Shown: in pieces, positions 7,488-15,601 of the stretch | Layout: each line of letters begins with the position of its first letter | How positions within the stretch are numbered: position 1 is the stretch's first letter | Assembly: GCF_024343675.1 (NCBI RefSeq) | Contig: NZ_RJUD01000098.1 | Location: forward strand, 103,823 to 167,822 | Source: Lacihabitans sp. CS3-21 | GTDB lineage: Bacteria > Bacteroidota > Bacteroidia > Cytophagales > Spirosomataceae | Direction of reading: 5' to 3' | DNA: 64,000 bases | Notes under the pieces: model-generated | What the model saw: only the letters and a program-made list of their open reading frames with translations | What the model was told of the DNA's origin: nothing | Databases searched by the model: none | Program-made: the position numbers and the translations under genes

Positions 7488-8752
7488 TATAGTATATTGA
7501 TTAATTTTAAAATTTCCTTTGCAGTTGCTTGAATAGCAGGTACGGCAACGGAGTTTCCGAATTGTTTATATGCAGATGCATCAGCAACTGGAATCAAAAA
7601 ATCGTCTGGAAAACCTTGTAATCTTGCCCATTCCCTTGGTGTCATTTTACGAATTCCTTCACGATTTACAGTTCCTTTGATATGAGTTGTTGGTGTGAAA
7701 TCTGTAATTCTGAGGTCTAAAACTAAATTTCTTTCTCTTCCCATTCCGCCCACAACAATTGCGTTGCTAATTCCGTCATCGGGAATTATAGCAAATCCAA
7801 AACCGTTTCCTTTTCCTTCGTGTCGAGCCTTGTGATTTACCAAGGTTTGAACATATTGAGTGGAAAGAAAATATTTTGTTTCTGGAACTTCCTTTTCTTT
7901 AATATGTGCAAAGGTCATTTTTTTGTCCAAAGGTTTTGGATAATTAAATTCCGCAACATTTGTACTTGGGTGAAAACCAACAATGTAAATTCGTTCCCTG
8001 TTTTGAGGAACTCCAAAATCTTTCGCATTAATAATTTGAGGTTCAGGAACAAAATACCCTAAATCGTTTCTTAACACGTTTAAAATTGTCGCCAATGTTT
8101 TTCCGCTATTGTGGTTTCGTAAACCTTTTACATTTTCAAGAAAAATTGCCTTAGGTTGTCTTCTTTTTATGATTTCAGCAACATCAAAAAATAACGTTCC
8201 TCTTGTATCTTCAAAACCGCCACGTTTTCCAGCAATTGAAAACGCTTGACATGGAAAGCCTGCACAAAGCAAATCAAAACCATCTGGAATAAAGGCTTTT
8301 GTTTCTTCTTTGGTAATGTCACCAAAAGGTCTTTCTCCAAAATTTGCTTTGTAAGTTCGTTTTGCTTCTTTGTCCCATTCGCTTGTAAAAACGCATTTTC
8401 CGCCAATATTTTGCATTGCTAAACGAAACCCGCCAATTCCAGCAAAAAGGTCAATAAACTTAAATTTAGGATTTTCAACTGGTGGGAATGGTATATCAAA
8501 AGTGTCAAAAATCCCATTTTGTAAAGCTTCTTCAGCTACAATATTTGAAATTTCTTCTTTTGGGTATTGGTATTGCAAAATTTCTTTCGTGTATTTGACA
8601 GCATCTTTTTTGAAAAATTGAGAAACTCCATTTTTGCTATTATGTAAAAAGTGAGTAATAACCGCTTCCTTATTGGTTTCAAGTTCAACAAGTCTTGCTT
8701 TGTATTCTTTTTCAAATACTTTTTCAAGCGATATTTTCTCTTTTAATTTCAT
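7487..8752 (-). CDS. DNA (cytosine-5) methyltransferase of a type II restriction-modification system
   Basis: This 421-residue protein starts at ATG 8752. After an approximately 95-residue N-terminal extension come the ordered m5C methylase motifs: I FIDLFAGIGGFRLAM (about 99-113), IV AGFPCQAFS with catalytic C168, VI ENVKGL, VIII QNRERIYIVG, IX TPREWARLQGFP and X YKQFGNSVAVP. It transfers methyl from S-adenosylmethionine to cytosine C5 and protects host DNA from the downstream nuclease. All motifs are intact, so activity is likely. The target recognition domain lies between VIII and IX and its specificity cannot be predicted. The pair sits between the hsdR fragment and the kinase module. Confidence 0.93.
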   Translation of the reverse strand: MKLKEKISLEKVFEKEYKARLVELETNKEAVITHFLHNSKNGVSQFFKKDAVKYTKEILQYQYPKEEISNIVAEEALQNGIFDTFDIPFPPVENPKFKFIDLFAGIGGFRLAMQNIGGKCVFTSEWDKEAKRTYKANFGERPFGDITKEETKAFIPDGFDLLCAGFPCQAFSIAGKRGGFEDTRGTLFFDVAEIIKRRQPKAIFLENVKGLRNHNSGKTLATILNVLRNDLGYFVPEPQIINAKDFGVPQNRERIYIVGFHPSTNVAEFNYPKPLDKKMTFAHIKEKEVPETKYFLSTQYVQTLVNHKARHEGKGNGFGFAIIPDDGISNAIVVGGMGRERNLVLDLRITDFTPTTHIKGTVNREGIRKMTPREWARLQGFPDDFLIPVADASAYKQFGNSVAVPAIQATAKEILKLINIL

Positions 8753-9037
8753 GATAATTTTTCAAATTATTTTAAGATGCTAAAATACAAAAATTATTAG
8801 AAATGATTTTCGTTTGACTTTGATTTTGTCCTCAGTTCAATGTTTGCAGGCAATTTGGTCAGGCTGTCGCACAACCATTTGCCGTTTTGCAAAGGCAGGG
8901 GTTTTGATCAATAAACTTCATTAAATACACTAATCTTGGATTTATCATTTCAATGTTATAGACGCTCGAAACCCTCGCTTTTTCAAAATGGCTGATATCG
9001 GTTCGGTGTTCTTTACTTTCGTTTCTTCCAGTCAGGT

Positions 9038-10051
9038 TTAGAATAGGTTAGTGTCCTTAATTATTTTGAAAAATTCTTCTTCAACTTTGTCGTCAGGTAG
9101 ATTAGCAAAACAATGATCATTTTTGCGAATTCCGTTTTTCTTGAAGTCAATAAACCAACCTGTCCTTTTCTTGTATTTGTTTAGAGTAAAATTATCTCCG
9201 TTATTGTGCCCGGTCCAATTATCATCATCAAGGTAAACCCAATCAATATTGAAGTTTAATTTTTCCAATGCTTGCCTGAATTCTGTGCAAGTTTGAAAAC
9301 GTGTCGATTTCGCTTTGTGAATTGATTTGCTTAGAATTTTTAAAACTTTTTCTGGGATATGAATTAAAAATTGTCGGGGTGGAAATAATTCTTTTTTAAC
9401 AGCTTTCAACCATTCGTCTTTTGTTTTGAATGTAAATGGAAGTTTATTAGTATTGTTTAGTAACCTGTAAAAGGTGATACCAGTTGCATAAATATCACTT
9501 AATTTATCCATTGGATTTCCTTCAATTACTTCCAAAGGTTGATGAGGTCTATAACCTAAAACATCGCTTGGATCTGAATGATAATTTATAGCTAAACCAA
9601 AATCAGAAAGTTTGGCTTCTCCATTGTCACCAAACATAATATTTCCTGGTTTAACATCTCGGTGTAAAACGTTGTTGTTGTGGGCTTGTTCAAGCCCTAA
9701 TAAACTTTGCTGTATAATTTTACAAGCTTCCTTAACCGAGATAAATCGCTTTTCTATATGCTTCTGAATTGAACCTTTAGATAAATACTCCATAACAATG
9801 ATAACAACAGGTTCAGCGTCGTAAAGAGTTGCCCTAACATCTTTTACATCAACAATATGCTTGTGGCGGCATAAGTCCAGAGTTTGACCTTCCTTAACTG
9901 CATTTACAAATTTTTCTGGGTCAGGAACTTTTATTACTTTAACAGCAATTTCTTTTTGCAGAAAAGGGTCGTAACACAAAAAAACGTGTCCAAAAAAACC
10001 ATTGCCCAAGTGGTCAATAATTTGAAATTTATCGATAGTTGTTCCTGTCAT
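9038..10051 (-). CDS. Eukaryotic-type Ser/Thr protein kinase, soluble
   Basis: Starting at ATG 10051 (one base after the preceding stop) gives 337 residues. Residues 8-270 form a complete kinase domain: glycine loop LGNGFFGHV (15-23), K38 in AVKV, E54 in helix C, HRDVKPGNI (130-138) with catalytic D132, and DFG (150-152). The last 65-70 residues (IDWVYLDDDNWTGHNNGD onward) are an extra C-terminal piece I do not recognise. No transmembrane or PASTA segment is present, so it is cytosolic. It follows the RNase H-fold gene in one operon and lies in a restriction island, which suggests a defence or signalling role rather than cell-wall control. The function is inferred. Confidence 0.85.
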   Translation of the reverse strand: MTGTTIDKFQIIDHLGNGFFGHVFLCYDPFLQKEIAVKVIKVPDPEKFVNAVKEGQTLDLCRHKHIVDVKDVRATLYDAEPVVIIVMEYLSKGSIQKHIEKRFISVKEACKIIQQSLLGLEQAHNNNVLHRDVKPGNIMFGDNGEAKLSDFGLAINYHSDPSDVLGYRPHQPLEVIEGNPMDKLSDIYATGITFYRLLNNTNKLPFTFKTKDEWLKAVKKELFPPRQFLIHIPEKVLKILSKSIHKAKSTRFQTCTEFRQALEKLNFNIDWVYLDDDNWTGHNNGDNFTLNKYKKRTGWFIDFKKNGIRKNDHCFANLPDDKVEEEFFKIIKDTNLF

Positions 10052-10052
10052 T

Positions 10053-10508
10053 TTATAATAGATTGAACCAAGCAACTAATACGGCTTCTTTTGTTGGTTT
10101 GTCCCAATATGGTGGATGAGTTCCAATGATTGGGTCAATGTATGCAAATACGTCAGTCTTATTAGGTTGTCCAAATTTAGTCGCATTTATTGCCAACGCA
10201 GAGTAATTGTTTATCGAAATATTTTTCTTTTTTGCAAGTAAATTCAAAATTGCTTGTGGATAGCAAGATGTTTTTATTTGATCTAATGTCGTCAAGTTCA
10301 ACGAGATTTTATGAGAGATTTGGTTTGGTTGATGCTTGTCGATAATTAATGAAAGTTGAGTTTCAAACCATTCCATTAAGTCAGCTGTGTCCATATTATT
10401 TGGATAAACAATTTTGTTCTTCTCAATGATTGTCGGTGGATTTGTTGTCCCGTCAAGGACACAAAATCTAAAGTCGTTTTTACTAAAGTTGAAACCAATT
10501 ATTTTCAT
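10053..10508 (-). CDS. RNase H-fold protein (DUF3010-like), partner of the kinase
   Basis: This 151-residue protein opens with MKIIGFNFSKNDFRFCVLDG, the beta-hairpin start of an RNase H/RuvC-like fold, and its length and layout resemble DUF3010 proteins, ending in a helix (KEAVLVAWFNLL). The usual first catalytic Asp after the opening strand is not obvious (Asn or Ser there), so nuclease activity is doubtful and it may be a sensor or scaffold. Its stop at 10053 is one base from the kinase ATG, so the two are translationally coupled. The fold assignment is moderate. A structure prediction would settle it. Confidence 0.6.
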   Translation of the reverse strand: MKIIGFNFSKNDFRFCVLDGTTNPPTIIEKNKIVYPNNMDTADLMEWFETQLSLIIDKHQPNQISHKISLNLTTLDQIKTSCYPQAILNLLAKKKNISINNYSALAINATKFGQPNKTDVFAYIDPIIGTHPPYWDKPTKEAVLVAWFNLL

Positions 10509-10564
10509 ATTTCCTTTTATTGTTTGTCAAGGTGTTTAAAGTCAGCATTTTCGTCTGTTCACTG

Positions 10565-10990
10565 ACCGACAACTCATAATAGACGCAATATTTGCAGTAG
10601 TTTTTGGATTGTATTTTACTTTTTCAAGAAACTTATGCATTTTTGCGTAAATACTTATTTTTTTCAAATATAACTAATTTGTAATATTATCAATGTTTGA
10701 GATGTAAGAATAGTCAATTTGTATTTTTGATTATCCACTGAGAATACTACAAAAAATCACGTTACACTTACACCCCCTTCAGTAAATTCCTATAAATCTT
10801 AAAATATTGTCTCCGATGCGTGAAAAGGGGGGGGGCGGTTTTTTAGGCTAAGCATTACGGATAACAATTGCCTCATTTCGTTTTCTAATGGTAATTTCAG
10901 TGACAACAAATACTCCCTAATAACCTCCTGAAGCCTAATTAAATCTATGTTTTCGATTTATGATATATCAATAAGTGCTTTGTTAAATAT
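10565..10990 (-). pseudogene. Decayed hsdR downstream flank and 3' end (copy B)
   Basis: About 10565-10785 matches the flank at 5225-5403, sharing AGTAGTTTTTG and TTATGCAT, and about 10785-10990 matches the hsdR coding end (CACCCCCTTCAGTAAA versus CACCCCCTCGATAAA; TTTCTAATGGTAA; AATAACCTCCTGAAGC). A run of nine G and several stops abolish coding. This copy closes the restriction/kinase cargo on its right, as the main copy does on its left. It lacks the IS21-like end seen beside copies A, C and D. Confidence 0.65.
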
Positions 10991-11599
10991 ACCTAAGAAT
11001 CATATATAAATCACCCAAAACAAAGCTTTCTGAGGTGTTTTCAGAAGAATTGTTTGTATCTGTTTCTCTTACATCTTCATTTTGGCTATCTCACGCAGCT
11101 ATTTGGCTAAAAAGCTCCCTCGGTTTAAGCAAATAGCCAAAAGCCTGTAAAGTTTCCTACTTAATGGCATGAAGAAACTCTTGACCATCCAGTGTATTTT
11201 CGTTTATTAAATGATATTTTATTGCTTCATCCGACTCCGAAAGGATTTTTTGGCGTTAAGGTCCATTTTTTCCGACTAGTAATTGTAGAATATGAAGCCA
11301 TAATGGGGTCATGGAACTCATTTGCTACCATAAAGCCACCGAGCCTATTGGCGATATTCCAAAGTTGTTATTCAAGTTGTTTTTTTGTAAACTGATATGG
11401 GTTCTTTCTAAAAAAATAATGATTTTGTAAGGCTTTGGGTAAATATAAGAAAATATTGAGCGAGTTGAAACCGACCCTACTAGCCAAAGGTTAGTTTTTG
11501 CAGAAATGCCTGAAAATTTTGTCTAAACTTTGTCCGGCACGCAGATATTTTGACAAGTAAAGCTTCTTTTTGGGGTTTGTAAGACACCCAACATTCAAT
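10991..11599. other. Gene-poor stretch between the scar and the replicon
   Basis: No convincing gene. The open frames here (such as those within 11192-11395 and 11480-11662) have no recognisable domains and atypical composition. A dispersed inverted pair (TATTTGGCTA near 11100 and AAATAGCCAAA near 11140) could fold into a hairpin. The rest looks like decayed sequence. Confidence 0.4.
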
Positions 11600-11816
11600 G
11601 GAGGTGTTTACACCTTTACTACCTTTTTTGAGAAAACAAGTGTAAACACCCTCAGATGGCATTGGAATGGCGTAAACACTAGTGTATACAGTGGTGTAAA
11701 CATACTGTATACAGGTGCTTAATTTTAGGTGTTTACAGTGTAAACAAGTAGTATTTTGAAACTGTAAACATTTTTGTAAACAACGAAAAGTGGCAGTATC
11801 ACAAATTGTCGGACAT
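11600..11816. repeat. GTGTAAAC iteron-like array beside the replication operon (candidate origin)
   Basis: At least eight copies of a GTGTAAACA / TGTTTACAC word occur in both orientations. They include AGGTGTTTACACCT near 11602, TGTTTACAGTGTAAACA at 11730-11746 (7-base arms around AGT), and CTGTATACAG near 11704. The array ends beside TTGTCGGACA (11806-11815), whose complement TGTCCGACAA is found next to the array at 1345-1535. It lies just past the end of the HUH replication operon. Iteron clusters of this kind usually bind a replication initiator; the origin role is inferred. Confidence 0.55.
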
Positions 11817-11864
11817 TTTTTTTACGTAGACCTGAAAAAAAAAGAAAAAGGAGTTTTGATGGTT

Positions 11865-12161
11865 TCAATACTCCTTTTTCTTTGAGAATTTAACTAATAA
11901 AATTGTAAAAAAAGAGATGATACCCAACGAAAGTACCCAAGCCCAAGGGTTAGGTTTTGAAGAATCTTCTTGTGGAGTTGACACTTCATCTTTGACAACT
12001 ATCTCTTTTTCCTTTTCGATAACTAGTGGAGCAAAATAGCCCTCTAAAACTTGTTCTAGAAACTTAGAAATAGAAATCTCTTTCTCCATGGAGTGGTTTA
12101 GGATTTTCTCTTTTAGGTCACTAGAAAGCCTAATACTGAGTTTCTCGTTTTTGTTAAGCAT
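11865..12161 (-). CDS. Ribbon-helix-helix protein with a C-terminal membrane anchor
   Basis: Starting at ATG 12161 (preferred over the TTG five codons upstream) gives 98 residues. Residues 4-45 (NEKLSIRLSSDLKEKILNHS and the following helix ending KFLEQVLEGYF) fit an Arc/MetJ-type ribbon-helix-helix DNA-binding fold. An acidic linker (about 50-72) leads to a single hydrophobic segment (WAWVLSLGIISFFTILLVKF) and a basic tail. Such regulators are usually soluble, so a membrane-tethered form is unusual and could hold the element's DNA or origin at the membrane. It is last in the Rep operon, next to the repeat array. Confidence 0.65.
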   Translation of the reverse strand: MLNKNEKLSIRLSSDLKEKILNHSMEKEISISKFLEQVLEGYFAPLVIEKEKEIVVKDEVSTPQEDSSKPNPWAWVLSLGIISFFTILLVKFSKKKEY

Positions 12162-12179
12162 TTGTTTTGTGATCAATTA

Positions 12180-12410
12180 TTATAAATTGAAAGTCATTGT
12201 TCTTAAGCCACTTCTAGTACAAGCTATGAAGAAACTATATAGATATTCCTTCATATCTATTGTTCCCATACTTGCAAATTCTTGATACCTGTTAGGATTT
12301 GGTAATAGTGAGGGTTCAATATCGAAGTAAATATTTCCATCAACGAAATATTTCATATGGCCGTTGTTCTCAACTACCCAAATACCTCCTAATAATTTTT
12401 GGTTTTCCAT
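12180..12410 (-). CDS. Small unknown protein of the replicon
   Basis: A 76-residue frame whose ATG directly abuts the stop codon of the Rep gene (TAAATG), implying translational coupling. It is predicted soluble, with no recognisable motif; it includes LLGGIWVVENNGHMKYFVDG and a conserved-looking MDMKEY-like stretch. Probably a replicon accessory protein. Function unknown. Confidence 0.6.
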   Translation of the reverse strand: MENQKLLGGIWVVENNGHMKYFVDGNIYFDIEPSLLPNPNRYQEFASMGTIDMKEYLYSFFIACTRSGLRTMTFNL

Positions 12411-14255
12411 TTATGCTGCTTGATTATATAAACAATTGAAAATATGAGTGAAATACAACATGTACTGGCGATGTAGCTCAGGACTGTTATCCTGCAGTAC
12501 CTTTGCATGCTTGACCACGGCTGGTTTACCGTTTGGTTTCTTGGGGTAGCCCATTTTTTCAGGTCTGAATGGTATTATTTTACCGTGCATTTTTTCAAAA
12601 CTGGCTCCAACGTCTTTGCTGATACGGTCCACTTCTTCTTTTCCAACATAGTTGATTAATGTGTCTAGATATTTCACTGCCACGTGGTCTTCGTCCATGG
12701 CGTTGGATACAAATATGTTTGTCTTGCCTTCTTGCTCTGTTATGATTACTTCTCGGTAACTGACCACTTTGGTGAAGTATTTCATTACTGGAACAGCTAT
12801 TTTCTCGGTTGATACTACAGTGGTATGCTCTTGGCCTTCTGCATCGGTTTCTTTGATAATTCTGCCAGTTATGTAGGTTCGGCCTATTTCGTCAGTTTCG
12901 GTTATTACATCATCGGCTGGTTTAAACCCACGTAGCTTATCAGAACAGCCCCAAATACGGCCATTTATCTTGCGTTCTTCAAATTCCATTTTGTAGCAAG
13001 CATCGGGGTTATTTTTCATTTCTTCAGCTGTAGGGGTGTAGTATTGCATATCTACTTCTACTTTTTCGGTTTCTCCAGTTAGTGGATTAAGTTTGGTTTC
13101 GAAGGTATAGACACACTCTCGGTTTAGGGTTTCGTTGAACTTTACTTCTTGATTGGGTTTTAGTGGCTTTTGTGTTGGTTTTTTTGCAACATATCCTATA
13201 ACATATGCCGTTACGCTGTCCAAATGCTGAATAGCCCTGATTTCGGTAGATGGTGGATTAGTAAAACCACATGCTTTGGCTTTCTTGTATGTGGCCTCTT
13301 GCTTTTCGTGAGCTCCTTGTGCTAAAATGGCATCGTCTAATGGCTCTTTGAGTTTGAGAGCTATTTTTAAGTACTTTGCAAATGTTTCATTAAGGTCTTT
13401 GGGGATTTCGCCAGTGGCTAGGGCTGTTTCTGAAATAGACTTTAGCAGCTTCATATCTTCTGCAACTTTGTTTTGATCTACTACAAAGCCATCTTTAAAT
13501 TTCTGTTTTTGAACCAATGCGTAACGACTCACATAACCTAGTCGATCGCAGAAGTGATTCCACTTTTCACGAATAGCTTCCCATGGAACATATTTATCAG
13601 CAATGATGTGAAAGTGTAGGTTTGTGTTTTTTTGGGGTTCGGCTCTCCAAAAATATATTGATACACCAAACCCCTTTTTTTGTCCCTTTTTGCGACCTTT
13701 TTTATATACTTCATTCGAATCGGAGGTAAGCCATGTAATAAATGGCGATAGTAACATTTCTTTGATCATGTTGTCAGAATGAACCTGGGCCGCTGGCAAA
13801 GTAAGCGTAACAAACGTTGGGAATACTTTCTCTATATTTACTTCTTTTTTACCTTTCTTGAGTTCGTTGTTTAGCTCTACGCTTGTAAGCCAAACCGAGA
13901 TCATACGTTCCACATTCCTCCTAGTAGCTGGTGATAGGTAACCGTTGTATGCCGAATCGTTGCCGTTAAGATTGTTAAGGTTTTTTGCTGCATTTGGGTT
14001 TAGCGGAGCTGATTGTTCTCTACGGTAAATATCAACCATCACTACGCCACGGTTACGAAACGATGCTGTTGTCTCTATGGTGGCTATCTGCGTAGTGGTG
14101 CGTTCGGCCATTCCATTCATGATGGCGTTCTTCTTGGCCGCGTTGGCATCTTTGGCAGCCTGAATTTTATCGGCACGAGCTTGTAGCTCTTGTTTGCGGC
14201 TCAAAATAGGCTTTTTAGGCTCATAGAGAGGGTTTCCGAATATGTCAAAACTCAT
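12411..14255 (-). CDS. HUH-endonuclease replication initiation protein (rolling-circle Rep)
   Basis: This 614-residue protein has the three rolling-circle motifs in order: I FVTLTLP (148-154), II LHFHII (213-218, HUH metal site) and III YVIGYVAKK (351-359, candidate nucleophile Y351 or Y355). The N-terminal 60 residues are charged and helical. The C-terminal 240 residues are unknown. Rep proteins of this type nick one strand at an origin, become covalently linked, and start replication; relatives occur in Bacteroidota plasmids, integrative elements and single-stranded DNA phages. It leads an operon with the two small downstream genes. With the integrase and AlpA-like gene it forms a minimal integrative replicon. 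No capsid genes are seen. Confidence 0.8.
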   Translation of the reverse strand: MSFDIFGNPLYEPKKPILSRKQELQARADKIQAAKDANAAKKNAIMNGMAERTTTQIATIETTASFRNRGVVMVDIYRREQSAPLNPNAAKNLNNLNGNDSAYNGYLSPATRRNVERMISVWLTSVELNNELKKGKKEVNIEKVFPTFVTLTLPAAQVHSDNMIKEMLLSPFITWLTSDSNEVYKKGRKKGQKKGFGVSIYFWRAEPQKNTNLHFHIIADKYVPWEAIREKWNHFCDRLGYVSRYALVQKQKFKDGFVVDQNKVAEDMKLLKSISETALATGEIPKDLNETFAKYLKIALKLKEPLDDAILAQGAHEKQEATYKKAKACGFTNPPSTEIRAIQHLDSVTAYVIGYVAKKPTQKPLKPNQEVKFNETLNRECVYTFETKLNPLTGETEKVEVDMQYYTPTAEEMKNNPDACYKMEFEERKINGRIWGCSDKLRGFKPADDVITETDEIGRTYITGRIIKETDAEGQEHTTVVSTEKIAVPVMKYFTKVVSYREVIITEQEGKTNIFVSNAMDEDHVAVKYLDTLINYVGKEEVDRISKDVGASFEKMHGKIIPFRPEKMGYPKKPNGKPAVVKHAKVLQDNSPELHRQYMLYFTHIFNCLYNQAA

Positions 14256-14351
14256 TTGGAGTGTTTTTTAAAAATGTAAGTGAAAAAAAAGTAGAATCGA
14301 CGTTAAGATAAACGAACTATAAGGATGGCTTAAAAAAACCATTGAATGTGG

Positions 14352-14555
14352 TTAATTCAATGGCCTTAAAGCGTCAAGAAGCTCTGATTTTTTGTAGTAA
14401 ACTCTTGTTCTAATTCCATATGCTGGAATTTTTTTATCTTTTGTCCAATCCCATAAGGTTGACAAATTGATGTGAAGAAATTCTGCTGCCTGTTTACGAG
14501 TAAGTAGCTCGGTAGGGTTGTTGCCAGAAGATTGAAGAGAATTTGATGAGTTCAT
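14352..14555 (-). CDS. AlpA/excisionase-like helix-turn-helix protein
   Basis: The 67 residues contain ELLTRKQAAEFLHINLSTLW and the wing motif KKIPAYGIRTRVYYKKSELL, the HTH_17 fold of MerR-like excisionases and AlpA regulators. Such proteins control excision or the rep promoter of integrated elements. It lies upstream of the Rep gene and is transcribed the same way (97-base gap). Confidence 0.8.
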   Translation of the reverse strand: MNSSNSLQSSGNNPTELLTRKQAAEFLHINLSTLWDWTKDKKIPAYGIRTRVYYKKSELLDALRPLN

Positions 14556-14644
14556 TTGTAATTGGTTTTAATTTTTTACAAATGAAAGGCTGCTTTATTA
14601 CATAAAAAAAAACTGATTTCGTTTAGAAAAAAAAACGATTTTCA

Positions 14645-15547
14645 TCAATAGAATGAATCATAGGCATTTTTATATATACTATTTCTTCCGGCAGTCTTTA
14701 TGTTTTTTATGTATTTTAATATACTAATTTTAAGTCCAAAATGAAAATTTACCCAATCTAGAAAACTAGAACTTTTCGGTGAAACGATTAGTCCTTCTTC
14801 TTTCATTTTTCTGTATACAAAACTTATATCACCACATTCTTTTAAAAACATTGAAGAACTAAAAAGACTCTCAAAAAAAACAAAAGCTGGATAGTCCTTA
14901 AAAATTAAAGGATATGGGTTTATTTGCTGAACAGTTAATAAAAGTGACCCATCGCTTGAAAAATAATTAGTAACTAAGTTTGAAATACATTTTATAACAT
15001 TTATGAAATCCTCTAATATTATTGTAAAATGAAAATAGAGATCAGTATATGGATGAAACTCAGCTTCAAACTTTTTTAGGTCTTTAGAATCAAAGTACTT
15101 TTTTAGTAATTCAACATCAAATATTTTTTGAAAGTGTTGGACATAACATCGGAATTCATTTGGCCAATCTCTAATGACTTCATCTTTCCCTTCAACCTCA
15201 ATATCAGTAAATGAAAGTGTTTTAACCATTATCCCAAGCAATTCTTTTCTTATTTCAATATCAAATTCCTTGATTTTCTTTAATATCTCCCAACAATTAT
15301 CCAAAATCTTGTTAAATTCATCTCTGTTGGATTTAACGTAAATATTTTTTTGTATCACAACTAACCAATTATTTAATTTGATTGCATCGAAGCTTTCAAT
15401 TAGCTTGTAAAATCCTTTACCTTCGTCTTTATTGAAGTAAAACTCTATTTCACTAAATAAAAATTCGATTTCTTCAAATACCTCATTTATTTCTTTGGTT
15501 TTCGAAATAATCTCATTTTCTCCTTCCCACCAAATTTTATCGTCCAT
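14645..15547 (-). CDS. Unknown 300-residue protein of the integrated element
   Basis: I do not recognise it. The protein is acidic, largely alpha-helical, Lys/Glu/Phe-rich, without signal peptide or clear membrane segments. Its C-terminal region (residues about 245-300, with FLDWVNFHFGLKISILKYIK) looks like a small DNA- or protein-binding helical domain. It lies between the integrase and the AlpA-like gene, the usual cargo position in small integrative elements. It is AT-rich even for this genome. Could be an element regulator or an anti-phage cargo; the sequence gives no decisive hint. Confidence 0.65.
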   Translation of the reverse strand: MDDKIWWEGENEIISKTKEINEVFEEIEFLFSEIEFYFNKDEGKGFYKLIESFDAIKLNNWLVVIQKNIYVKSNRDEFNKILDNCWEILKKIKEFDIEIRKELLGIMVKTLSFTDIEVEGKDEVIRDWPNEFRCYVQHFQKIFDVELLKKYFDSKDLKKFEAEFHPYTDLYFHFTIILEDFINVIKCISNLVTNYFSSDGSLLLTVQQINPYPLIFKDYPAFVFFESLFSSSMFLKECGDISFVYRKMKEEGLIVSPKSSSFLDWVNFHFGLKISILKYIKNIKTAGRNSIYKNAYDSFY

Positions 15548-15601
15548 GTAACAAGCTTATTAATTTTGTTTATTAAAGTTTATTATCCATTTATCTATAC
15601 T

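Noticed and set aside
9038..10075. Kinase as a HipA-type toxin or PASTA kinase
   Set aside because: The domain has eukaryotic-type HRD and DFG motifs, unlike HipA, and has no membrane or PASTA segment.
11192..11662. Two open frames (67 and 60 residues)
   Set aside because: No recognisable domain, no promoter, and the region appears decayed.
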